Positions 10,196-18,580 of a DNA stretch of 21,167 nt are shown piece by piece (the stretch's first letter is position 1; each line of letters opens with the position of its first letter). The translations under genes and the position numbers were made by a program. The DNA is from Chara braunii (taxonomy: Eukaryota; Streptophyta; Charophyceae; Charales; Characeae). Location: assembly GCA_003427395.1 (NCBI GenBank), contig BFEA01000593.1, positions 11,455-32,621 of the forward strand, in the 5' to 3' direction. The notes under the pieces were generated by a model. It was not told where the DNA came from. It worked only from the letters and a program-made list of their open reading frames with translations, and searched no databases.

Positions 10196-10351
10196 TTTTT
10201 TTTTTTTTTTTTTTTTTTAATGAATAGTTGTTGTGTAAGCCCTCTATCCCGATGGTGGTGAGAGAACCATCAGGATTGAGGGCTTATCGGCAGGCTGCTC
10301 CATCTATTGGTGGGGAGCTGCACCTTCTGGAAACCGGGTCCAGCATCTCAT
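10196..10351 (-). mobile_element. Short retroposon sharing the LINE 3' module (variant tail)
   Basis: On the minus strand it begins GATGAGATGCTGGACCCGG, continues CAGCTCCCCACCAATAG and AGATGGAGC, then diverges from other members, and ends in A23 (plus-strand T run 10196-10218). The divergent part holds a strong hairpin: 10237-10256 pairs with 10266-10285 in 18 of 20 positions around a 9-nt loop. It sits where other members have the TAGTGGTG/CACCACTA stem. It abuts the poly-T of LINE copy 2, which appears to have inserted into or next to its 5' end. Confidence 0.7.
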
Positions 10352-10352
10352 C

Positions 10353-10512
10353 TTTTTTTTTTTTTTTTTTTTTTTTTTTTGGGAAAACATCCCTCCTGCC
10401 AGTGCTAGTGCTGCTGATATGAGTAGACACCACTATCACTCAGGTGGAGGCTCCATCTATTGGTGGGGAGCATCACCTGCTGGAAACCGGGTCCAGCGTC
10501 CCATATACAGAA
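10353..10512 (-). repeat. LINE 3'-terminal module plus poly-A (copy 2)
   Basis: This is the minus-strand copy of the module at 7823-7972, close to it over its full length by eye: TGTATATGGGACGCTGG, CAGCAGGTGATGCTCCCC, ACCAATAGATGG, then TAGTGGTG...CAGCACTA (stem with one mismatch) and GCACTGGCAGG, ending in A28. It is clearly more similar to the copy 1 module than the two ORF2s are to each other. Confidence 0.8.
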
Positions 10513-10826
10513 TCGTCCACAAGGAAGGGGAAGATATTCAAGATCCGTGATTTTGAGACTTGCCAGCATTGATTGCCCTGTCTCCAAGGGATTTACTGAA
10601 CATGTATGTGTGTCCGAAATCATAGTGATGTAGCCCTTGTTATCCGTATCTCTTCACCCCCAGGAGGGGGCGCCAGATGTCCCACTAAGCTCTGGTACCA
10701 CAACAAGAAGTAATAAAACTGTTGAGTTAGAAGAAAAAACTCCCTGGGGGGCTCCAGGGGAGAGTTCCTTATATGAAAAGGAGATGTAAGGAGATGTAAG
10801 TAGACTGAGTTACTGGGTTATATCAA

Positions 10827-13800
10827 TTAGGACAGGATCTCTGCCAGGGAAAGGGCGGGGGGCGGGAAGGGGTCAGGAAAATCAGAAGGGGGGCGGAGTG
10901 GGAAAGAGGATTCTATGTTCGTCCAATCCTTAAAAATTAAGCGATAGTCTCTCATTTCTTCCAGATCCCTCTGTCCTTCCCCCCCATCTCCACTCCATTC
11001 TACTTTTGCAATCCATCCTTCTCTCTCCCCTCCCACCTAGTCTGTGCAAAACGATGTAATCCTTCTCCTGACATCTCCTACTTGTTTAAAAAGATTTAGT
11101 TGTGATTTGGTAGTCCGTCATCTTTGTGTGAGTTCGAAATGCATCTGCTGCTGAATATGTTCGGTAATTTATGGCACCTCTACCCTCACTTTATCCATAG
11201 TCAGCGTAGATCTCTGCCAATAAAGTGCCCACAACACCGCCCTCCTTCCAAGTTTGTACATATTCTCTACGAAGGTCGTGGCTGCTTCTGCGTGTGGCCA
11301 GTGGCCAGCCAGTATAGCTTGCCAAGACCAGGGTCAGGGAGATGTAGGTTCCATCTTTCTCCATACACGGTCTCACCACGTCCATATGAATTGGGCGATC
11401 GGACATTGCAGGAAGATGTGTTCGATAGTTTCCGCGCTTTTGTGGAAAGGAAAGAGGCTCTGACACCGTTGACACCATGGAAGCAGTAGGCCCTTTTGCT
11501 CTAAATTAGTGCGGTCGGTTAGCCAATCATTGGTTGGCAGCCATCGGTGGGCGATTTGCCACTGTAGAGAAGTGATTTTCATAGGCCTTGCGTTCTGCTC
11601 CTGGAACCATTTGATTGGGGTCAGGAGGGAGCGATCCACGTTCAAATGTCTGGCTCATCTATTGTTGATAACGTCTCTCAGCCGTTTCTTAGGTCTGAGC
11701 ATTTTATAGGCTGATTTGACTGACAAGTGGTGTAGGCTGGTGCGGCCTGCTTTGGGACATGCCCTTTGCCGGGGAGACTCCCAAGACCATTCTTCCGGGT
11801 CCAGAGCTAGGTCCTGCATTGGTTTGAAAGGCTGGAACGCCACCCTCTGCCCTTTCTCTTCTAAGATTCCCATTCTATACACGGATGTTTTTTCTTTCCA
11901 TACAAGAGTGTCTTTGCTAGTACCTTGAAGGGTGTTGGTTCCAGTGATTGTATAGTGTTCGATTAGGACCGCATGGGGTGAAACCATGTGTATTTGCCCT
12001 ATCTTCTGGGGAGGCTCCTTGCTGGCTACCCAGTCCCCTTCCTTTAAGGCGGGGCCTTGCTTAAGGGTTTGATACCATGCCAGCGGGACCAGGTCATCCA
12101 AATGCTCCTTCACGTGATGGCAGTGCCGTAGGGTTTCTTGCATTTGGTCTCCTGTTTTCCAATCCTTTATGTCATCATCCCAGAGGTCCCCGACCCTGAG
12201 CACCCCTTTTTTTACCCAGCTCTTCCAAGGCAAGGCTGAGCTTGACATGATACAACCACTAGAGTTAGTCACTCGTCTATTTCCGAACAAAGGTTGTCGG
12301 TAGACTTCTTCCCAGCGATCGGGGTATGGTCTGGCTGGAAGCGGGAGTCTACGCCAAGTTTCCAATAGGGAGGGTCAGAACTGTCCAAAATTCGGTTGTC
12401 TCCATCCAGCCCTTCCTTGCCCAGGGGAACTTTCGTGGAATTGTCCAGAAACGGTCCTCCAGCCATATCAAGGGGTGAGTGGATTGGGGGGGTTCTGGGG
12501 CCATTCGAGCCAGATGTTCCAGAGCCAGTACGCACCATGGACTCTGGGGGGCGAAGATGAGCTTTTTAATCCATTTAAGACGTGGTGCTTGCACTTGTGT
12601 GGCTGGGTCAATTATTCCTAGGTCTCCCCCTGCCTTAGGTTGTATGATGGAATCCCACGCCACGCGGTTGATTACGTTATCGAGCTCGCCATCCCCTCTC
12701 CATAAGAAAGCGGTCGTCTTTTTCTTTCGGTTTTCTAAGGCTGTTTTGCTTAGTGGCCACAATAGTGATTTGTACCATAAGGATGCGAAGATTACGTTGT
12801 TAATTACTAATGCGCGGCCGGAAAGAGATGTGTGTTTGTTTCTCAAATTTTCTAGTTTTTGCCTAGCCTGGTTGCCAATTCATTCGTCCTTGGCTGTCGG
12901 GCGTCCCTCGGCGGTCATGGCAACACCAAGGATTCTTACTGGGGATTCCAAGGGCATCCATTTAATTCTAGGTGACTCGGGAGGATGCCCCTCTTGGTAA
13001 TGGATCCACCACCCTTGAGTTTTGCTTCCCAGTTGACTGTCATGTCAGTTGGAAAACTTTTCCATCATTCGTTGGATTTCTTCCATGTTGCTGTGTGTGA
13101 CTTCCGCCAAGATGGTGAGGTCATCTGCAAAAAGGGAGCATACTGGGATAGCCTCCTCTGGGATGTGCGTGATTCGAATTTTGGTAATGTTTTTGTTTGC
13201 CCGGAGGTTGGCGGCGAGCGCTTCCATAATGACCAAAAAGAGAAAGGGGCCGATGGGGTCCCCTTGATGGACCGAGCGTTCCAGACGCAGAGGTGGTGGT
13301 GTTATGCATCCGTTAACCTGGATGCAGGTGGTCGCATTCTGGTAGAGGATCTAAATCCAGCGTAAGACATTTGTCTAAGAACAGCCAGTCTACATGGTCG
13401 TAGGCTTTTTCAAAGTCGATGAAGACTAGTGCCGCGTTCTGACGGGAGTGTTTTGTGAGTTGGAGTACTTCATGGATTAAAAGGATGTTCTCTTGAATGT
13501 TCCTATTCTCCATGAAGTCGGTTTGAGAGGGATGAATGATATCTTTCATTACTGGGATCATTCTGTTAGCTAAGGTTTTCGACAACATTTTGTAGATAAC
13601 TGTGAGAAGTGTGATAGGGCGGTAGTTCCTGATATCCATTTTGTCCCCCTTTTTATATAGGAGGGTTAATAATCCCTGCCCCACCCTTTCGCCCATCTCG
13701 CCCGTGGTCCATACCTCTCTATAGAAGTCCATGATATCCTGACTCAGAAATTCCCATGTAGTTTTCCAAAATTCTTTGGGGAAGCCATCAATCCCTGACG

Positions 13801-15364
13801 CTTTTTCCTCCTTCATTTGCAGGAGGGCGGTCCAGATTTCCTGTTTTGAGATTGGGGTTTCCAAGGAATCACGTTGTTCAGGTGTCAATGATTTTTCCAT
13901 TGGTTCCAAAAAGTCTTTGAGTTGACGATCGTGGTCCTGTGGGTCAGATCTGTCTATGTGAGAGGTAAAAAGGTCCTTGTAAAAATCATATGTTATTTTG
14001 ACGCACCTTACTGTTGAGATGGCCGGATCCGAATCCATGGTTCGTGGTTCGTAGAGTGTCTCGATTGTTGTTCTTTTGCAACGAGGTCTCGCCAGTGTTA
14101 AAAAATGGGCATCCATTACTCCTTTGGTTGAGAGACTGGATAGTCTTGCCCTGATCTGGGCTCCTTGCCAACGATACTATGCATGTTTCAAAAGTTGGGC
14201 TTTTAGATCTAGTATTTGGGATTGTGATTCATCGGAGTTTGAATCTTGCCTTAATTCCTGCCCTTGCGAAAATTGTTTTTGTTCGGCATCCATGAGACTT
14301 TGCATTATCAGGATTTCCTGTTGGTATCGCTGTGCGGTTATATGTTTGGAGTATTCGTTGCATTTTTTCGCCAGGAAAAACAATCCATTGTTGAACCAAG
14401 CAATTTGAGATTCTTGCTGGGGACTCTGGTCCTTCCAGAAGACCCAAACCTGCTGTAGCTACTTTTGGAAGGATTTGAGATGGAGCAGAGACGTGTTAAG
14501 TTTGTAATAGCTGACCCTCTGATCTGACCGTTTTCGAAAGGTCCAGACTGCCACGCACATCCTGTGATCCAGGCCTGGGTGCGGGCTAGTTGGCAGTATT
14601 GCCGCCAAGGTTAGTCCTCCACTCAAGTCCTCTGAAGCCAGAATAAGATCAATTCTAGATTTTGACAGTCTATCGGCGTTATTATTGCGTAAGCAAGTAA
14701 AAACCTTTTCGGTCGGGTGGCCTCGCCTCAAGGTGTCAAAAAGTGAGAGGGAAGTGTACAAATCCCTTAGAATCCCCTCATCCTCCTCTGCGTTGCGTGC
14801 GGTAGTAGGAGGGATTTTCCAACGGTCTAGCCACCTATCCGGTGCGGCGTTGAAATCCCCTGCTATTATTACTGGGATATCGGGGATAGGGATCGTCTCG
14901 ATCTTATCGAAAAAAACTTTTCTTTCCTGGGGGGCGTTAGGGGCATAAACGGAAACAATGCATACCATTGCTAATTCCAGCATGCCCAACACTCTAACCC
15001 ACCTTCCTTCTACCCTGTCTTGTTCCCAGTCGATAACTTTGAGGCGAGATTCGGGTGGAATCCATATGGTCACCCCTGCACTTCCTGGAGTTGGGGCAAA
15101 GGCCTAGTATTTTAGAAAGGGCTAGACTTGCTTATGTGCCATGTGATGATCCAACGAGTCCATTAAGTGGGTTTCCTGGATGCAAATTACATCCGGCCAC
15201 GTTCTTCCGCCCACCCCCCGCATCAAGTCCCACAACGCGTTATTTTTTTTGGGGTTGCGTGAGGCTAGACCATTCACATTGATTGATCGAATATCCAGGT
15301 CTGCCTGCTGAAGGGTGTGCTTCCACTTTTGGTTCTTACCATACACCACTTCCACCCAATCCAT
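10827..15364 (-). pseudogene. LINE ORF2 pseudogene (copy 2): endonuclease, reverse transcriptase, zf-RVT-like motif
   Basis: It begins MDWVEVVYGKNQKW at 15364. The endonuclease shows SINVNGL, CIQETHL, GDFNAAPDRW, SRIDLIL and GLDHRMC. The reverse transcriptase shows DIRNYRPITLL, HPSQTDF, FIDFEKAYD (about 13423-13397), HQGDPIGPFLF and FADD (about 13140-13129). The C-terminus has FLWRG, a GGLGI-like GGDLGI, and an intact CX2CX14HX4C motif within 11480-11400. Frames: 15364 to 13313 is one frame with stops near 15122 and 14459; after a small deletion with frameshift about 13340-12349 is mainly a second; 12365-10827 is a third, broken by stops including 11655, 11373, 11334 and 11118 (plus-strand start of each TGA). 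Catalytic residues survive but the gene cannot make an intact protein. It shares an estimated half or more of residues with copy 1. Confidence 0.9.
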
Positions 15365-15559
15365 TTTTGCCTCGTGTGTTTCTCCTTTTCACTATTTTGC
15401 TCGGAATGGTGATCAATTCTGTATATCCCAATCTATTCCCTTGTTGATGATGTTCTTTCTGAGTATAGTGCATACACAAGTGAGTAGGTCATTTGTTGAC
15501 CAAATATTGCTAGGCTTAATTTTTAGTTGTTGGTTGTCCAGGAGCAGGTTGTGTGTGAG

Positions 15560-16481
15560 TCATTGCAACCCTGCCTCTTTGTTGTCTTCAAATCTTACGT
15601 ATATGTCTTTATAGGCCATCTTCAGGTTCTTCGAAGATATGTTGATGGTGACCATTGCCCCTGCCTCGTATTGATTTATAACAAAATTTGTGATTTCATG
15701 GACACGTAGTGTCCCCTCCCTCTTCATGTGCCATCCATGTAGGGTCATCCCACCGTAGGTCGGGGCGTATGAGTCTTCTGAATCAGCCGGTGATAGACCC
15801 AATTCCCATTTCCCAGCCCTCTTTCTGATGGGGACTACCAAGACTTTGTCCCCTTTTGGTAAGCTTTTGTGGTATATTCCCTTTTCAATGAGATGACGTA
15901 TTTTTCCTCGTTTGGAGACACCTGCTTCGTCTGTATTTTGTGTCTCTTCCTCCTTCCTTTGTTCAGTTATTTCTGCGTGCGCCATCGGCTGGGCACGGTC
16001 CGGGGGGGGGAAATTACAAGTGTGGGCCTGAAACGTTAGTGTCTTTGGGCTGATCAGGCGTCTCGTTGACCCGATCTGATGTTTCATGCTGGACCGGTGC
16101 TTTTGTTGTTTTTGTTGTTTCGGGAGGCTGGAATTTTTGGTGAACAATATTCCAGATTCTGTATGATGCTGATTGCCAATCCAGGTTCAGGGACAGACCT
16201 TGCTCCAAAGCTTGTTTCAAGCTGGGGCTTTCATCTAGTAAGGAGAATAACTGTACGTAAGCCTCGTCCCAGTACACTTCTGATTGGCCTGAATATAATG
16301 ACTGAAGGTGATTAATTAGCCACTCTGCTAGACCCTTTAGCTTAGTCGCAGTATCTCCCTCTCTTTGAGACCCCCAAGCCTCAGGTGGTCCAGCATCCCA
16401 TCGATACATCTTATGACACAAAATTTCTGTTTGTTGTTTCCTGGGGCTGTATCCATTTCTCTTCTCAACCGGGGGCTCCAT
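15560..16481 (-). pseudogene. LINE ORF1 (copy 2), frameshifted; putative RNA-binding protein
   Basis: This reading unit lies upstream of ORF2 on the same strand, where LINE ORF1 belongs. The first part starts at ATG 16481 (MEPPVEKRNGY) and runs to a stop at 16014. A second frame is open from about 16147 to 15560 and contains KGDKVLVVPIRKRAGKWELG and IKSS-like ISSKNLKMAYKDIYVRF near its end. One frame change upstream of 16014 joins them. A C9 run (plus-strand G 16002-16010) lies just beyond. The joined product would be about 300 residues, Gln/Glu/Lys-rich in the middle. I see no CCHC zinc knuckle and no clear RRM, so RNA binding rests on position only. ORF1 is absent from copy 1 because of truncation. 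Confidence 0.65.
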
Positions 16482-16576
16482 TGACCCTTGGAGCTGCTCG
16501 TGTCACCCATCCCTGCTAGGAGCCCCTTTATCTATTAGGCCAACCTTTATTCGGCAGCTCCCCTGATGTCTATCCC
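16482..16576 (-). other. Leader upstream of LINE copy 2 ORF1
   Basis: This is about 95 nt between the ORF1 start codon and the foldback element. It is presumably 5' UTR of LINE copy 2 or flanking DNA. No promoter motif is recognisable. Confidence 0.35.
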
Positions 16577-16787
16577 TTTAAACCACCAGTACTTGGCCCA
16601 ACTATTGATGCCCAGCCGGGATACCCCCTGCGCGCCAAGTTGTGCCGAGCCGTCGGGGCACCGTTTCGTTTTGATTTTGGCTGGCGCTTCCAGCCATTGC
16701 AGTTCGGTGCCCCGAAGCCCGCAACTACCGAGGCGTTAACGGGAATCACCCGTGGCCGATAGCTGGGCCAAGTACTGGTGGTTTAAA
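16577..16787. mobile_element. Foldback element with 24-bp perfect terminal inverted repeats
   Basis: TTTAAACCACCAGTACTTGG plus CCCA (16577-16600) is perfectly inverted at 16764-16787. The arms continue imperfectly (CAACTATTG against CAGCTATCG). Nested further in, TCGGGGCACCG (16653-16663) pairs with CGGTGCCCCGA (16705-16715), and GGCTGG (16679-16684) pairs with CCAGCC (16690-16695) at the apex, so nearly the whole 211 bp can fold on itself. TTAA occurs at both ends (16578-16581 and 16783-16786), which would suit a TTAA target duplication as in piggyBac-type elements, but it is also part of the inverted repeat. No ORF. It may be a MITE or the structured leader of LINE copy 2. Confidence 0.7.
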
Positions 16788-16875
16788 CCCTATACCTGAA
16801 TTGTTGCATAATCATGTTTTTATTTTCGCTTATGTACCTCTAAAGGACGTTGAGCCTGTTTCTCAGCAAAGATGT

Positions 16876-17131
16876 ATCAATGGGATGTTGGACCCGGTTT
16901 CCAGTAGGTGCTGCTCCCCACCAATAGATGGAGCCTCCATGGCGCTACCGTCTTCGCCTGAACCCTTATTTTGGTTGTATCTGGCCTGAAATATAGCTTT
17001 TATACATTCATTTTTAGAGTGCGTTATGTTCGGGGGAAGACGGTAGTGGTGTCTGCTCTTATCAGCACCCCTAGCAGCCGCTCGGGTTGTTAAAAAAAGA
17101 AAAAAAGAAAAAAAAGAAAAAAGAAAAAAAA
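16876..17131 (+). mobile_element. Short retroposon of the LINE 3' module family, interrupted by a small element
   Basis: The left part has ATGGGATGTTGGACCCGG, CAGTAGGTGCTGCTCCCC and ACCAATAGATGGAGCC. The right part has TAGTGGTGTCTGCTC and TTATCAGCACCCCTA, and an A-rich tail broken by single Gs (17091-17131). Between them lies a 102-bp insertion that other members lack. The stem TAGTGGTG/CACCCCTA keeps 7 of 8 pairs. Target-site duplications were not found. Confidence 0.75.
16945..17046. mobile_element. 102-bp MITE with 19-bp terminal inverted repeats, nested in a retroposon
   Basis: CTACCGTCTTCGCCTGAAC (16945-16963) is the inverted repeat of GTTCGGGGGAAGACGGTAG (17028-17046) with 17 of 19 matches. 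A TA dinucleotide sits near each outer edge (16946-16947 and 17044-17045), so the arms may be CCGTCTTC... flanked by a TA duplication, as in Tc1/mariner-type elements. The interior is AT-rich and non-coding. It interrupts the retroposon module between GATGGAGCCTCC and TAGTGGTG, so it inserted after that retroposon. Confidence 0.65.
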
Positions 17132-17184
17132 CGAGAAGGATTTTTGTTGGATGACTGCAGCCAGTGCTTGAAAGAGTGGATGAT

Positions 17185-17625
17185 CGGAATTACAGCTATG
17201 GTGACGATTGGTGGCTTGTCTGGTATCTGCTGATGTCCTTGGTCCCAGTGGTTTGCGAATGGACGAGGTCAGAACGACACTGGGCGGTGCTGGGGCTTGG
17301 TCTCGCTGCCCTGTAACCCGAGCGGTACGGGGGCATAAGACCTGGTAGAGAGATCTGGGGAGTTGTCGAGGGTGGAAGGCACTCTAGTGTCTATTGGTGG
17401 CCTGGTACTTAGTCGACGCTGGCCGGAGCGGGGGCGGGTCGCTTTGCCCTGTAGCCTAGCAGGTGGGGGTTTTCTGGGGTGGGTCGTGCCATTCTGGAAC
17501 CTTGCAGTTGGGGGTTGGAGGCCTGGTAGAGATTGGGTATCGGGGTATAAGGAGAGGCGGATAGGGTTGAGCTGCTGAAAGGCATTAAGGCAGGTGGTTT
17601 TCGGTCTGAATATTCCCATGATCAA
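17185..17625 (+). repeat. R1 repeat family, long copy
   Basis: This aligns over about 430 bp with the reverse complement of 19490-19915. Shared landmarks are GATTGGTGGCTTGTCTGGTA, CTGCCCTG, GACCTGGTAGAGAGATCTGG, GGTGGAAGGCA, GCCCTGTAGCCTAGCAGGTG, TCTGGGGTGGGT and GCAGTTGGGGG. It contains two clear units (cores at 17305 and 17441) and a third degenerate one near 17491. It has about 28 bp that the 19.5 kb copy lacks (around 17400-17430). No coding function. Confidence 0.75.
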
Positions 17626-17701
17626 ACCTTAGAGAACCTAACTTTTTGTGTGGATTGCATAGATATCATTTTTCAGCCGAAGCCGGGTAATGGCCCCGGT
17701 A

Positions 17702-17849
17702 TCTCAAAGTGTTCTGCATAATTTTCTCAATATGTTCTTGAATGGGACGCGGGCCCGGTTTGTGTTGCTCCCCGCCGCCCCCGCTTCCCCCACCACCACA
17801 ATAGTGGGGCCTCTCAAAGTGTTCTGCAAAAAAAAAAAAAAAAAAAAAA
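17702..17849 (+). mobile_element. Divergent short retroposon bracketed by a 17-bp direct repeat
   Basis: TCTCAAAGTGTTCTGCA occurs at 17702-17718 and again at 17812-17828, followed at once by A22 (17828-17849). The segment between includes GAATGGGACGCGGGCCCGG and GTTGCTCCCCGCC, resembling the start of the LINE 3' module, then a CCCCAC/GTGGGG stem. In a normal retroposon the poly-A lies before the second target-site copy; here it lies after it. A single decayed insertion or two nested ones could give this. Confidence 0.5.
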
Positions 17850-18179
17850 CCTTCTATTGTGTTGTGGGGCCTCCCAACTTTGCGGACGTAAAAGAGGAGC
17901 ATCCCAATAGCCCTCCAGCTGTCAAGCCCCACTAACAGCTAGTGGGACTTGGCTCCAGGGCTGCTGCATAAAAACCTGTGGCTGCCAAGCTGCGCCACAG
18001 CTACCCATCACAACTCAGGCAGGACAGTGGCTGCAGTTTCCTCTAGTGGCCGTTTATCTCCTCCGTTACCCCAGTGTCAGCCCCCTGGGCTCCGCAGCAG
18101 ATAGTACAGGGCTGGTAGGCCCTGGGTCCTAGGTCCAAGAGAAATAAGCCCAGTAAGTCCAGGTGAGAGTGTGTAACAC
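17850..18179. other. No recognised feature
   Basis: Mixed-composition DNA with no ORF of interest and no match to the repeat families in this window. Confidence 0.4.
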
Positions 18180-18343
18180 TGCCGGGACGGGTTCGTTTCT
18201 GATGACTCGAGCCAGATGCTCCCATGTACGAAAGGAACATAGTTCAACACACCTTGGCTTTTTTTAGCTTTTTTTTTTTTTAAGGGCAACGGCCTTTGGA
18301 TATCATCATTGCCGGGACGGGTAGGTCTCTGCTGACTTGAGCC
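18180..18343 (-). repeat. Imperfect 34-bp direct repeat flanking a T-rich retroposon tail
   Basis: TGCCGGGACGGG plus 22 nt ending GAGCC occurs at 18180-18213 and 18310-18343 with 29 of 34 matches. Between them lie a T12 run and TAAGGGCAACGGCC...GGATATCATC, the tail sequence also found at 1410-1435. The repeats are too diverged from each other to be a fresh target duplication. They may instead be two units of a tandem family interrupted by a minus-strand retroposon. Confidence 0.45.
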
Positions 18344-18477
18344 CTGCGTTGGCCTGTCTGCTTTGCTCTTACAATGAGTTTTTGTAGTCCTATAGGATTA
18401 GGGGCCCTCTACCACATGGCTGAGTGCCGAAGGTGACTCCCATATGTCTGTAATCCAGCCTCTACAACAACCTGGGC

Positions 18478-18511
18478 AAAAAAAAAAAAAAAAAAAAAAA
18501 AAAACCGGGGC

Positions 18512-18543
<32 letters not shown>

Positions 18544-18548
18544 CCGGG

Positions 18549-18580
<32 letters not shown>
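18478..18580. repeat. Tandem array of poly-A blocks separated by CCGGGG(C)TTTTTT
   Basis: A27 (18478-18504), CCGGGGCTTTTTT, A26 (18518-18543), CCGGGGTTTTTT, A25 (18556-18580). The unit is about 39 bp with near-identical A lengths. It could come from repeated slippage or recombination at a retroposon tail. Assembly error is also possible in such low-complexity DNA. Confidence 0.8.

Larger units (their letters stand above)
10353..16576 (-). mobile_element. LINE copy 2 (L1/Tx1-type), near full length
   Basis: Read on the minus strand: a 5' leader (to about 16482), ORF1 (16481-15560), a gap of about 195 nt, ORF2 (15364-10827), a 3' UTR and the shared terminal module ending in A28 (plus-strand T run 10353-10380). 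The 3' UTR contains a stem at 10738-10766, a duplicated 10-mer GAGATGTAAG (10781-10800) and the block ATCTGGCGCC...GTGAAGAG also present in copy 1. The 5' boundary is uncertain. I stop at the edge of the foldback element (16577), but that element could be part of the LINE leader. No target-site duplication was recognised. Confidence 0.85.

Noticed and set aside
10640-10720. TGGCGCCCCC next to GTGGTACCAGAGC on the minus strand, resembling an LTR end plus tRNA primer-binding site
   Set aside because: The block lies in the 3' UTR of LINE copy 2 and has a counterpart in the 3' UTR of copy 1 (ATCTGGCGCC...GTGAAGAG). No LTR pair, gag, integrase or protease is present.
11124-13365. Plus-strand ORFs across 11.1-13.4 kb (up to 173 codons)
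   Set aside because: They are antisense to ORF2 of LINE copy 2, whose minus-strand frames carry the conserved motifs.
10336-16402. GGTCCAGCATCTCATC at 10337 and GGTCCAGCATCCCATC at 16387 as a target-site duplication of LINE copy 2
   Set aside because: The right copy lies inside ORF1 codons and the left is the normal start of the short retroposon, so the match is most likely coincidence.
18420-18480. GTAATCCAGCC and CCTGGGCA before poly-A, resembling a primate Alu end
   Set aside because: Only scattered short words match, in the wrong arrangement. Nothing else in the window suggests a primate.
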